Assembly: GCA_914767715.1 (NCBI GenBank)
Contig: OU612068.1
Coordinates: forward strand, 31,868,001 to 31,932,000
Reading direction: 5' to 3'
Length of the DNA: 64,000 nt
DNA from: Membranipora membranacea
Lineage: Eukaryota > Bryozoa > Gymnolaemata > Cheilostomatida > Membraniporidae
The notes beneath the pieces were generated by a model. The model saw only the letters and a list, made by a program, of their open reading frames with translations, was not told where the DNA came from and did not search any database. The position numbers were made by a program, and so were the translations under genes. Position 1 is the first letter of the stretch; each line of letters opens with the position of its first letter. Shown one piece after another: positions 1 to 12,300 of this stretch.

Positions 1-200
1 ATCTTTGATTATGAACATGAATAAACACCATTATTATTCATAAGTCTCACATAAAGTTTTTTAGCCGGCTAACTTAGGAAGTTTAGCACAACAAAACTCC
101 CAGCTAGTAGGCAGAGTTAGTCCTATAATTGTTAGGGTTGTTGTCTCATTGTTGTAGTGCAATGTCAGCCAACACAAAGCTCTGTGATTCTCACACTCAC
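1..200. other. USP3 intron remainder at the left edge
   Basis: This holds the intron that follows the donor at base 200 (minus strand, GTG|gtgagt). I see no coding exon in it. The last USP3 exon or exons, with the catalytic His box, must lie outside the window. Confidence 0.6.
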
Positions 201-3200
201 CACATTATTGAGTTGATAAGAGCTCATATCGAGGCCAGACGTCGGAAACTCCACATATGTCTCAATCTTAGTTCTGAGAAATGAGTTCCATCTAAATCTC
301 TTTAGATGTAGGCAGAGCACCTGGAAATATAAGTACAGATAAACTAAACTTGAGCTAAGTTGCCATATGAAAATGAGATGTTATGTTTCATGACAGCCAG
401 GTTGATAAAATTGAGACCTGGAGTATATTGCGATGTTCTATTCATAGCATACCTTGCGTTAGTTTCGTAGTGATGATTACACTAAAGTGGCACAGAAAAA
501 CAAATCCATCATGATTGTCTGCCCAAGACAAACAGTGTTACAACTGTCATGAAATGCTCAACTTACATTTGGCAGTCTTCTGATCCAAAACTTTTTGGTG
601 GAGCGTTGTCTTTTCTCACATTTACCGCATGTGTAGCGTTCAGAATCTGCCAACTCTTCAGTGTCTGTGAAACTCCGTAAACAGTCTGAAATAAACAAAT
701 CATCGCGATGAGTCAATTAGAATGGTCTCCAATGGACCTACCTATAAGCCTGCTAATTGAGAGCGTATAAATCCATGTTATTACTGAGACACCTGATGTC
801 AAGCCCAATTTTGAACAAAAAGGAACAGGAATACCAATTTTATCTGTATTTGGTGATAATTATGAGTTGTATTCCCTTTTTTCCCATTTTTTCATGATTA
901 TTGACAGGACAGCACAACTGCTATAACATGATTTGTAATATATTTTCAACTGATGCAATAAATACATCGTAGACTTACCATTTATAGTACAGGGAATGAC
1001 TTGTGGTATGGTGTCTCCATCATGTGTTGATGTTGGCTTGGGTTTGATCTGTGGTATATCTAAGGATAAGTCTAAAAATGGATCTAATTTTACGCTGTTC
1101 ACTCCGCATTCTAAACATTCCACCTCACTCTGCAGTACTCCTCCAAATATAGCTGTCACAACTAAAACATAGATAGCTTATTGTGATAAAAAAATACGGT
1201 CTGGGGACGTAGTATGTGTCAATTGACAATTTTTTTCATGTTTAATCCTGTGATCATACATGGAAAGCACTATGTTCCCTTTGATTATGTTATCCTAATC
1301 GTTTCATTTATAACCACAGTGCAAAATGTGTGGGTGGGAGGGGATAAAACCTAATGTCACAGGTGGTTATGGGACTTTTGTAAAGCATCCATGAAAAAGT
1401 TACATGATTAATTCTAAAATTAGATACCAAAACCAATCCAGCCAGTAATTGTATTGTCTAATAATATGAGTGTATTGTATGGATACTGACCAGAGTTTTT
1501 TACACCTATCAGAGAGGTGCGAGGTGAGCTGAATGAGTTTGGAGGTAAAAGTGAAAGTAGTTCCTGGTGAAGTCTGTCCAGTAAATATCTCATAAACTCG
1601 TGAGCGTCCTGCTGCTGATATCCTCTACAAACAGAGATAACCTTCAGCATACAAATAAGACACCAGAAAACCTGAGCTCATCTCAGCATTGTATGAACTT
1701 ATGAAAAGGCCAGTAATCAGCGCATTAATCTGGAGGTCATAAGCCAGAAAAGCCCAATGCTTCAATCAGCTGACTTTATTTGTCAGGAACGCTGCCCAGG
1801 CTGGCTGAATCTCGCTATTCAATAGTGGCCCGTCATGTTTTTTTTAATTTTATGTTAACTTGTCACAACATTGCGGCACACACCTGAATGTAGGTACAAC
1901 TTTCCATATGACAGCAAATAGGGAGGCAGGAGAGAGCGCTGTTTTACTTCTCCGCAGTTCCACTAATGTTTTACGGAACTCTTCAACAAGTAATCTACAA
2001 CGACATGGATATTTGAGAAACATAGAATAACATGGGAGATATAAAAGAGATGCATGCAGCAAACATCATGTCAACATGCAGTACACACTAGTACAATGTT
2101 AAAATATTTCAGCCATCAACTCTTAAAACAGAATTATACTCCTACCCGCTAGCTCGCCATGTCTTAGGGTGTGTCTCGGGCACTTCCATCTTATAACACT
2201 GCGCCTTGGGCTTCACATGACCACACAGGGTCATAAGCTGAAGATAATTTATATATATCAGAGAATCAAGCATCTAATACTTACACATTGTTATCATCGT
2301 GATGTGATCGGGTACTTGTGCTCGCAGGTTTAGATTTATCCTCTGTCGTAGCTTTCTGTTTTTGAGCCTGCTGTTTCTGTATTTTCTCCAGCGATGGTAA
2401 CTTCTGGATGTATTTTGAGAACTCTGGGATATTACTGTAATTAAATTTTGTTGTTGTTGATGTTAGACTTAACTTATATCAATCAATCATCAATGACTGT
2501 TATAGTGACAAGTGATGAATTAGATTAATAACAGCTGCTAAATTATGAATCTAATCCCTTCTGCTTATCATCACAGGGTGAGGATATTTCATTTAAAACT
2601 GTCTTATTTTCACAGTAGAATTAGTTTGGGTGGATGAAGATGATCACAACCTCTACTTTTCTATGCTCTTTACAACTAGTCTTTTCATACATCCGCAATC
2701 TTATAAATTCTCATAGTTTTCTAGGTAATTTGTAAGAAGATTTTTATGGCTAACCAGCGTGATACCTTCATCTCATTTTTATGGGTGCAAACTAACAGAT
2801 GAAAGGCAAATATACATGGGTCAATAGTACAGATCGATTAGTAATCTCATCAGTGCGCAATTAAAGTGCTTACATCAGGTAGCAAGAACAGCCATTATAA
2901 AACTGTAAGCTAGCGCAGCACTTTACAGCTAGGAGAGAACTTCAGTGAGTCAATCAATGTCTGATATTGGATAATTTGAGCATCTCTGAGTTGCATGATA
3001 TAAGTAGCCCAAATTGTTGGCATGAAATTCAAGTAAATTAGATGGTAGATGCCCTTACTTGAGCGATTGGAGTACAGCATTCATGAAGCACGTATTTCCT
3101 AGATTTCTCAGACCTACTGTCTTGGGATGGTTGATTATGGGTTTACGTTTCTTACTACTATTAGAATATGAGCTGTTGTGGTGACCTGAGCGCTTTCTTG

Positions 3201-4779
3201 TATGATCTTTTTCATTTTCTATGTTCAATAAATGATAGCTACAAAAATCAGAAGAAAAAACCATTTATTGGCATCAAGTTGTACTTCAAACTGAATTGTT
3301 TGAGAACTCTGGTATTCAGATTAGTTAACCTGAGCTTCAATAATGCCATTCCCATCTTGACTCTGTCACAACGGAATCACAAAGCAACCCTTAGCCTTGG
3401 TGGTCAGGGTGAAATGGTACACAAAATTATAGTCAATAACTTGAAATTTTTAATTTGTCTAATAAATATAACTGCAGCTTTGTAAATGACAGCAGCACCT
3501 AACTAAGATATTACTCACTTTGGATCTTGCTCTTGGAAATAGGTTCTGAGATTCTGAATAGTGTTCGAGTCTGAATCGTTGACTACATATTCATCACATT
3601 TATAACTACAGAAATAAAATATATATGAATCAATGATATACAGCATATCGTCCTGGGGCTCTTTCGTTTAAAAACAACCAAATCGCAATCTGGTTGCTCA
3701 TTGGATGAGTGAGTGATACCTGCCAGGGTCTCGCTCAGAAATCGCTCACTCATTGATGGAACTATATATACATATACATTCTGAGTGAGCGATAGTTTTG
3801 AACAATGTGATAGTTTGTAGTAATACATCGCTCATTCTAATTGAAACACCCCCTGTCTGTTGAAGGTGATGGCAGGTCTAAGAAACCAAGATTCAATATA
3901 CACATTTGTTATTCTTCCTGACCATGTTTTGCATCCCAACAGAAAACAACACATGAAAATTTCAAATAATGTTTAATCTAACAAACCCCACACATATCAA
4001 TCATCGTTAAATAACCAACACTGGATAGTGATTTAAAAAAGCAGTGTGATAAGATTAACATACTTACCAGTATACAGCATACGTAGAGATATCCAGACAT
4101 ACTGAATGTTGATTGTTTTGCTCATAGTGACTCTTCATATGGGCCTTAGCATAACGTCCACATGCTATCTCTCCACATAAGCAGCAGCACCACAGGGAAT
4201 TATCTACTCCACAACCTATTGGTTATATCATCAATGAAGATTAATGTTTGGCTTTACTCAAACTAATGTTACCAATTTTGAATTTTTGCTCTATTGATGA
4301 TTTATGTATGGTTGATTTGTCCGTTTGCCCTGTGGTAATGGAGAGACTAGACAAATGGACATCAGAATTGGCATGCCGTGTTGATACATTATCATTAATG
4401 AATCCCAACCTAACCTCAAAGTTCAAAAGGTTGAAAAGGTTTTGCTGGCTTCCCTAGAATCCTTACTCTGTTCTTGTATGCAAATCAATGCAAAACAGAA
4501 GTTGCAACACAATCACAGCTCTAGACCAATTAATCATCATCATAAGGGATCAGAAATTGAATTAAAATCATTCAAGAGTTAGAATAGTGGAACAATACAG
4601 CCTAACCATCCATGTAATTTCTTACCTTTAACACTACACACTAGCTTTCTGTATGGACTGGTTTGTTCCTTATTCTGAGTACCAGTGTGAGAACTCAGAG
4701 ATGTCCGTGGTCTTCGAGCTTTTTGAGCCTCAATGGGCTTGGATATTTCAGTTGCGGTCGCTAAATGCTGACACTCCAT
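201..4779 (-). CDS. USP3: USP3-like ubiquitin carboxyl-terminal hydrolase, 3' end beyond window
   Basis: A cysteine deubiquitinase; the USP3 family removes ubiquitin from histones H2A/H2B in the nucleus. Ten coding exons read high to low: 4626-4779, 4068-4215, 3519-3605, 3059-3238, 2285-2434, 1884-1994, 1491-1624, 979-1152, 567-685, 201-320. They join in frame to 459 codons. The start begins MECQHL, close to vertebrate USP3 (MECPHL). A ZnF-UBP domain follows in exons 1-3 ([26 protein letters not shown]). The Cys box is [18 protein letters not shown] in exon 4, and [15 protein letters not shown] is in exon 7. A zinc-ribbon pair VECLECG is in exon 8 and [11 protein letters not shown] in exon 9, and VLCLHLKRF is in exon 10. 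The catalytic His/Asp region, roughly the last 60-80 residues of a ~520-residue family, would lie left of base 1, so this is an edge truncation and not decay. Family assignment is firm; the exact paralogue is inferred from the motifs. Confidence 0.93.
3651..3854. mobile_element. MITE family 1, diverged copy
   Basis: It begins TCCTGGGGCTCTTTC and ends CTAATTGAAACACCCCC, diverged terminal inverted repeats of the GGGGTCTTTCAATTAG type seen better at 8238 and 6731. The interior carries several TGAGTGAGCGAT-like words in both orientations, as in the other copies. It lies in the USP3 intron between exons 2 and 3, overlapping none of the inferred exons. It codes for nothing and is presumably non-autonomous. 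Confidence 0.7.
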
Positions 4780-5158
4780 GTTCTGTGAAAGAAATAGAAT
4801 ACAAACTGCATCGTTTGCGAAAACGTTTCCTATCCAATGAACTTGTTGGATTATTATCTGAACTGAACACTGCTAAAGACTGTGATCATATCATTGCTCA
4901 CAAAATTCTCCATAAAAGCTATACTATGTTTTATGGCGATTGGTCGGACCCAGGGTTTTAGCCGTCAGTAACTTCTTCAAGGGTTAGTCTATAAAGACAA
5001 CATCCTTTAAAGTTGCAGCAGCAAATTTCAATACCCTCTCTCATTCTATGTACAGCCGAACTACCAATATTTACAGGCCAATTTTTCTGCGAGGTGTCAT
5101 ACAGACAGGAGAGGTTTACACCCGAGGGTGCTGGGGGCTGGAACAATCAACAATGAAA

Positions 5159-5250
5159 GCTCCCCCAGTGGGACTCGAACCAACAACTCCTGTGGCACTA
5201 ATCGCCTGGCAGTGAATAGCAAGCGCGCTAACCGATTGCGCCATCTCACC
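5159..5250 (-). repeat. tRNA-derived SINE head (tRNA-like)
   Basis: On the minus strand there is a good Pol III A box (TGGCGCAATCGGTTAG, 5228-5243) and a B box (GGTTCGAGTCCC, 5170-5181). The D stem GCGC/GCGC pairs. The acceptor ends and the anticodon stem do not pair, so I read it as the tRNA-derived head of a SINE or a tRNA pseudogene, not a working tRNA gene. A body could extend toward lower coordinates, but its end is not clear. Confidence 0.6.
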
Positions 5251-6110
5251 ATCCCCATAGAAGAATGTGTCGATGGCGATAATTAGATAGCCCGCTATTT
5301 ACTACTCGGAGTTGTGTTCTCTCATCCCACAGCACATTCCAATCCACCATTGCCACCCTATGAAACACAGCGTACGTGTTAGGGTTATTGGCCTTACACG
5401 GCCCATTGCTGGGACCCCTTGTAGTAGGTTTAGCTGTCTTTCCATGAGTCACTCAGCAGACAAGTACACAGGAGAGGTCATATTCAACCAAAGTTTCTCC
5501 ACACATTATTCATAATGCGAGTCACCCACGATGAATATGTCTGCTAAGAATACCTATCAATTTTTTATATACCTTAAAGTACCATACCCTCCTTGTTGCT
5601 TCATTGCTTTATGAGCAGCAGTTATGATAGATATTGCCATACCAACTTCAATCATGAGAGCTATCCTACACTAGAGCTTCTTATGATTAATATTCCAGCA
5701 AACATATATTAAGTATAGAGCGGAACTTGGATTCCTAACATATTTGTTTCAGAAAGTAAATGCAAATCTGAAGGTGACTGAGGAAGTTATATGTTTTGTT
5801 TGGCTTCAATTCTCTAACTGAGTAAAAGTAATAATCATAGACTCAATAATGAGCCTAGACAGGACACGGATTGTGGGTGACGTAACAACTTTAAATTGAG
5901 TAGCGACAAAAGGAGAGAGGGTTATCATTGATTTTGAGAACTCACCTCAGACTTTTGGACAATAACTTGATCTGTGGACTGCTAATCAATGACAACATCG
6001 TTGCTACTACACAATTCAATGCTGTTACTGCTACATTGGTTTTCTGTCTATGCTGATCATTAACCCAAATTGATGACCACAATATTGTGTCTCTCATGAT
6101 GTGATCACAA

Positions 6111-6136
6111 CAGAGTAAGGATATATCCTTACTCTG
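6111..6136. repeat. 26-nt perfect palindrome
   Basis: CAGAGTAAGGATA followed by its exact reverse complement. The same sequence recurs as the core of the 30-nt palindrome at 44251-44280, 38 kb away. No function is known to me. Confidence 0.85.
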
Positions 6137-6730
6137 TGAAGTGATTGTGGCCTATTGAGTCTAAACAAGATAATGCTTTGCTGCGTTGTGCACTTACCTA
6201 TATTAGGTAAGTACAAAGTGACCAAGTCATCAACCTACACCATTGCATACTGCGTGATGTGATATACTTGGGTTGAGACTAACAGGAGTGTTTGCACTTA
6301 TGAAAAGCCGTCACTGAAGCAATGTAGGTGGGTGCATTATCATTACAATTTGATGCTTTGTGACTGATCCAACATTCGAATCAAGCATATATGAAGTTTT
6401 GGTTGAGAGAATTCACCAACTAAATAATATGCAAAGCGAACCCTCAGGACAACCATAGAATGAGCCATGAGATTTGGTTCGGGTGAGCAGTTGATAATTT
6501 TCTTCCACATTTTAGTCTTATGTGTAAAAATGTTTGTTTCGTGACATTTAGAAGCTCGTTATTCCCATGCTTTAAAATCTATAGGGAAATTTTGAAATGC
6601 AAAAGCACCTTTTTTCTGGCAACACAATGATGTTTTACATTTAGTCATATGCCAAAAGTCATTCTGCTCATTCACACAAATATTTGGTGTTTGCGATCAT
6701 GAATACTGTCAAGACCGCCTGTATAATTTG

Positions 6731-6988
6731 CCTGGGGGGGGGGGGGTCCTTCAATTAGAAACAGCCATTATCGCGATCTGATCACTCACTCAGTGAGTGA
6801 GCGATACCTGCTAGGCTCTCGCTTTCAAATCACTCAGTCACTTGATGGAAATATATACAATCTGAGTGAGAGATTTGGGAGCGATTTTGTCTAATTGAAA
6901 GACCAAGTGAGTGATAATTTTGAGCGATGTGATAGTGATAACTTGCTTTAGTAAAGGATTGCTTTGTCTAATTGAAAGACCCCCCAGG
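6731..6988. mobile_element. MITE family 1, long copy
   Basis: Flanked by CCTGGGGG at the left and CCCCCAGG at the right, with terminal inverted repeats around GGGGTCCTTCAATTAGAAA and CTAATTGAAAGACCCCCC. The interior is the same as 8238-8446 plus an extra block near 6795-6840 (GAGTGAGCGATACCTGCTAG) that is also in the 3651 copy. No coding capacity. A long G run forms the left terminus. Confidence 0.85.
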
Positions 6989-7059
6989 CTTTATCAGACC
7001 ACCTGACAGGTTTAATACAGACAGCTGCTAAGCCTAGAAAGAATAGGGGAGACATGCAT

Positions 7060-7132
7060 AGAAATTCTAGACACCCATGGCATTCAATTGCCCAACTTTG
7101 GCCATTGAATGCCATGGGTGTCTAGAATTTCT
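7060..7132. repeat. Perfect 29-bp inverted repeat (hairpin)
   Basis: Arms at 7060-7088 and 7104-7132 are exact reverse complements around a 15-nt loop. The arm starts AGAAATTCTAGACACCCATG. It lies about 70 bases after a MITE copy but shares no sequence with it. Confidence 0.9.
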
Positions 7133-8237
7133 TGATTGATTCACGCAAAATGAGGTCAGCTCATTGCAAGTCACGTACTGGATTACTAATATATGGTAGT
7201 AGGCAGGTACTCACTGCACTTACATGCTATCATATGTCCATTATTATCAAGGAGAGAAATTTAATCATCACCATTTTTTTTATGACTACAACTCCTATAA
7301 CTTTCCCAATAGACTGTGTTGAGGCAGTGCCAACAAGCAGTGAGTTTCATTACTGTTACAAACATTGCATTACATGACAGTTATTCATAGTCATAGTGGG
7401 CTCAAGGGTATATCCAAGGACTTGAGTCTTTTAGATTACTTTACTCTTACTGCATTCTCCCTGTATCGTTTACTACTACTACTCCTGTTGATGCAGAACA
7501 TACAGCAACAGTGCTGTGACAGGACACTGACTCAGTGACCAACCAACGAGCTGATGGAACATGATGATGATAAACCATGCTCATCATAGGTATCATAGTA
7601 GTTAGTATAAATAATAATAAATAATAATAAGCTGCATACCACCTCACTATAATGACTATGATAATAGACAGTGGAGAACAAACAATTAACCTTTATCATA
7701 TTATTGTTTCAATGAGTATCACTCAAACCATTTCCCTCCAGTTGTCATCAACCCTTAGGTATCATTTAGATGTTGGTAATCTTATTTGCACATTTCAATT
7801 CAGTTAGTGGGCGCCTTTTTTATAAATCCTCAAAAAATGTTCTCTAATAATGACCTTCACCTGAGTTAAAAATTAAGCAGCTAAAATATCACTCCGCACC
7901 ATATTTCTGGATATGCTCGTTGTATTGGTTAGGTCTTACTGCATTCTTGTTGGGTGGCAGCATGAGCAATGTATCCAGCTATTATGATGGCTGTATGAAG
8001 TTACTCCTTGGTTATATTCTTTCAATTCACCATTATTGTGAAATGAGAGTACGGAGATTGGAGAGAGTAATCTGGCTACAATTATATATAACACAAGGAC
8101 AGACAACTAATAAAATGAAATAACAACATGAGGGGCATGCAACTCTGCAAATTGCTTACTTACACATGACTGAGAAATATATGATTATCTCATTTTATCA
8201 CTGCGAGTGAAGGACATCGACAAATTTTAAGGTTACT

Positions 8238-8446
8238 CTGGGGGGGGGGGGGGGTCTTTCAATTAGAAACAGCCAAAATCGCAATCTTATTGCTCACTCA
8301 CTTGATGGAACTATATACATTCTGAGTGAGCAATTTGGGAGCGATTTTGTCTAATTGAAAGACCAAGTGAGTGATAATTTTGAGCGATGTGATAGTGATA
8401 ACTTGCTTTAGTAAAGGATCACTCTTTCTAATTGAAAGACCCCCCT
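8238..8446. mobile_element. MITE family 1, short copy
   Basis: Begins with CTG and a G run, then TCTTTCAATTAGAAAC; ends TTTCTAATTGAAAGACCCCCC. These ends are inverted repeats of about 20 bases. The interior (about 170 bases) holds the words ATTCTGAGTGAGCAATTTGG and AGCGATGTGATAGTGATAAC shared with 6731-6988. It has no open frame and depends on an unseen transposase. A target duplication could not be fixed because of the G/C runs. Confidence 0.85.
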
Positions 8447-9324
8447 GTGTCACAGTCCCTAAAGAAAGAAGAGAATGATAAATAAATATATGCTGTGAGC
8501 ATGCTGGTTACGAGTTACTATCATACAATGATCGTACTGATCATACTGTCTCTCATTAAATTAGCTCAATTTCAGAGCTTCGCTTTGTCGAGTGAGTCAG
8601 TCAAGAAAGGCTAGATACTGTGTTGTTTCAACTGCTTTTAATCTCAATATACTTCTACAAAATGAAACTGAGCAACTGCTACCTTTTTTATAATATGTGC
8701 TGTGAGGAAACCGATTAATTATATTCTTGAGTTCAGTGATTGCAACCAAGGCGTAAAAGAGACTCCTTGTTGCAACACATAATTTTAGGCTATGCTACCT
8801 ACCGGGCGGGACCATTTTTCAATATGATCTCATAGATTACTGTTGGTGGAATATAAATATGAGTGAATGAAAATAATACAGCAGCCATCCAAAATATCAC
8901 TTGTCAAGCCGAATCGGAGGGATATTAACCATGACCTCATCTGGGTTGATTTAATAATACTTGAGTTAACTGAGTAGGTTTTGCTAATATTATCTCATTC
9001 ATTTGCTGACACCCCCTACAATTTGGGTGCTCAAAAACGCTGCTATATCATTGATATGATGGACCTCACACTTGAACACTTTTGTGTATCACATCTGACT
9101 GTCAATTTCTCAGTTTTCTTATATCCAGATTCCGTCAAGGGGGAGCATGGTGAGATAACAATGGTACATCCAAGGTTAGGCATATATTACGTATACTTAT
9201 GCAATTCTCTAAGCAATGTTGACATACAATCATATGGGAGAGGACACCTGTCTGGTATTGACACTCAATACGACTTTGACCCTGTCTATTACTAACATCT
9301 ATCCAGTTAGTCAATAGGTCGGTC

Positions 9325-12300
9325 ATGGCTGCATACTACGTTTTTGCAATAGCTCTGATATTGCTAATCATACAAGACGCAGTAGGTGATAGTGGAACCA
9401 TTGTTATACCGGGTAAAAATGGCACACAGGTCGGACTGGTCATTCTACCTGAAGCTGAGATAGGAGTAGATTCTTACCTACCCTTGGGTGAGTATTGCAC
9501 AAAAATACAACATATAAAACCTTGACATTAATAGCTGCATATCTCAAACTAGTTCAGGTGCGCAAGCGTTGCTCAAGTTGATGGTGGTAGCGTTTCATTA
9601 TCGTCCAAATTCCCGATAATGCTTTCAGCCTGGGCAACGTCCAAGCGCAATAACCAATTTGGAAAACGCTTATACACTCATGTAACAGGATTCGCCAGAG
9701 TTGCAATTCATCATGTCGTCTTGATTTGCAAAAGTATCCAGCTAGTGTAAGCTAAGAAGCTTGAAAAAACTTGACAGAGACTGCACTCAGATTTGGTGAA
9801 CCAAGTCATCAGCAAATTTAGTTGATAATTCAAATGAATAAATGAACATCACATTCTACTATTCAGATGAGGAGAAATAGCGATGTATAGCTGATGAATA
9901 ACTTGAATTATATGAACAAGTATGTCTCTTTTTAGCATCAGTCTTATGTTGATATGTATGCATGGAAAATGACTTACTGCAATGGGCAATAGTGGTAATC
10001 TGTATCCTGATCCAGCTCAAATCAGAAGTGACGAACAAAAATATACAAGCTAAACAGAAACTTGGGAGTACCTTTTAAACTGTCCTAAGCTTTGACCTAT
10101 GAAATTCTGCAGCATTTATTTATGCTTTAACCTTTATATTGAGAGTTTTCTACTTGTGATAAAAGGAGTTGCAACTCCAACTAACATACACCAGTCCCAA
10201 CTGGCAACATGAGACAATAGATCTATTGATGAGTTTTTTAATTCTTTAGGAGGAGAAATACAGGATAGATCTAACTACTCTGTTTATCTGGCAACAGTGG
10301 GAAGCTGGCTGGGGAATCTTGTTAACCCTTTACAGCTTCCAGGACTGGTGAACGACAGCGTAAGTACACTACGAGCATGTGGACTGGATTCTAAAGCTCC
10401 AATCTTCATCGCCGCACATGGATTAGGAGGTGAGCCATAAATCCAACAAGATTTGGCTTATTGGAACAAAATTTTAACTTTAAACATCATGTTCTCAGAT
10501 AAACTGTCAATGAATATAAGACACTGGGTTTTCTGTATTTACTTACAAAATATGAACTTGTTTTATTCCCTGTGATGTACTGATTAACAATTGTAAAACC
10601 GACTATATAAACTTCTTCAGTGAACTTAGTTTGACTAAAAACATATAAAACTTTTGATCAGGAAAACTTCTTGATGAGTATGTTCGCAGTGAGGATAACT
10701 TGGCATCAGGAGTTATTCTCTATGGGTCATATGTCAGTGAATCAGTAAAACTTAAAGATTATCCAGTTGCTGTCATGACTGTATCAGGTGATCTGGACGG
10801 CCTGTATCGAGTGACTAGAATAGCAAAGGATTTCAGGCAAGAATATTAGACACATTGTAGTTTTCATTAATTTTGATGCGTTATGTCTGACTTTGGACAA
10901 TCATACATATGGTTGTGTGCACCTGATCGAATCGCAAAACAAAAATTATTTGCAGGAAAATCCACTTATATCGCATGGCAATATTATGAGATTGTTTATA
11001 TCTTTTATATTCCCACATTCACCAGTACATGTTCTGTACTATAAGATTAACTAGTGTAGACCCATTTCTCTCCTGTCAACTGTCTTCAATCATCTCAGTA
11101 TATCACAGTACCACAATGGCTTATTTTTTTATCCGCAGGCAACTCAACGAGTACACTCCAAAAACTCCAGTAATAATCATACCTGGGGCTAATCACAGCC
11201 AGGTGGCCTCAGGAAAGATGCCTCTTAATGTGGAGCTGAATGACTTGATAGCAGATAACACAGACATTGAGACCAGACATATTTTAGCCTCCCTCACTGA
11301 TGCATTTATGGTTCTGAATGGACCAATGAAAGATCCCGTCACAAGAAAACAGGCTGATGATTTGCTGCAGAATCATTTCTATGATACCAAAGATCTGACT
11401 GCGGTGCGTATTCAGATGGGTGATTGTGAGCACAACACTGCAACGATTGAATTTAAGATTGTCACAATTCTCATTCAACTCTTTTGACCTTGCATTGCCT
11501 TTTTGACTGCTATGAAATTTGGGTAATTTGTTTAATAGGATGTCGCAATATAATTGCTATAGAAGCAACATTGCAATGCCTTCAAATGGCTGAAAATGGG
11601 CCATTTATCTGTCAATTATATTGTTTCTAGGGTTATCTGAATGCTCTCTCGATGGACACAGATGAGAGAAGATCATTTGTATTTGAACCTGTGATCATAC
11701 TAGCTGGTATTGTTGATGATAATAAATTTGAAGTAAGTAAAGTAAAGTAAGTAAAAGATTCTGATCCACACTTCTAGGAAGTACATGTTTTATAATTTGT
11801 TCAGCTGAAAGGAATGATCATGTTGGTGGCGATGCTACAGTTTGGAAACGGTGCTGATAGTGAGTGGTGATGGTTTCATAACTTTAGGTGAAGGTGATAA
11901 CGGGCACAAGCGAGCTTTAATAAAATATGAAAACCGTGTATCGAAATGGTACAGAATTCAACAGCGTTACCAACATATCACAAAGTTCTCTTTGTTACAG
12001 CTAAATATCACAGCTTCAAAAACCAAACCGATGACCTTCAGAGAAGCACAACCAGCAGTTTCTGTTGGTCATTTAGACAGCCAGCTCGTTCTGAATGCAA
12101 TCATCCCTATATACAACGAGATGTACAGCGACCCACTACATCTAACAGGTGTACCTCTGTCCCCGAAAAGCATCTGGATCAAAACTCTAGTCCAGACTAC
12201 TTTCCGGAAAGCCTTTCCTAACGCAACTTATGCCAATGTGACAGCTTCATGCAATGAAACCAACACTGTAAGTTCATAGTGAAGTGCTCTGCTATTGGTG

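Larger units (their letters stand above)
4780..9324. other. Intergenic region between divergent USP3 and hydrolase 1
   Basis: No gene could be supported in these 4.5 kb. The region holds a tRNA-derived repeat (5159-5250), a 26-nt palindrome (6111-6136), two MITE copies (6731-6988, 8238-8446) and a perfect 29-bp hairpin (7060-7132). Short open frames here have no recognisable domain and no splice-supported continuation. Promoters of both flanking genes presumably lie at the two ends, but no core element could be assigned. Confidence 0.6.

Noticed and set aside
201-320. USP3 as a truncated pseudogene lacking the catalytic His
   Set aside because: The last seen exon ends at a good donor (GTG|gtgagt) close to the window edge, so the missing part is most simply outside the window.
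5159-5250. Functional tRNA gene on the minus strand
   Set aside because: A and B boxes are good, but the acceptor ends and anticodon stem fail to pair; more likely a SINE head.
8981-9295. 104-residue open frame just upstream of hydrolase 1
   Set aside because: No domain, no signal for splicing into the hydrolase frame, and the hydrolase start with its signal peptide explains the gene without it.
11842-12279. A 145-residue open frame as a separate gene
   Set aside because: Only the part after the acceptor at 12000 is coding, as exon 6 of hydrolase 1; the rest is the intron running open by chance.
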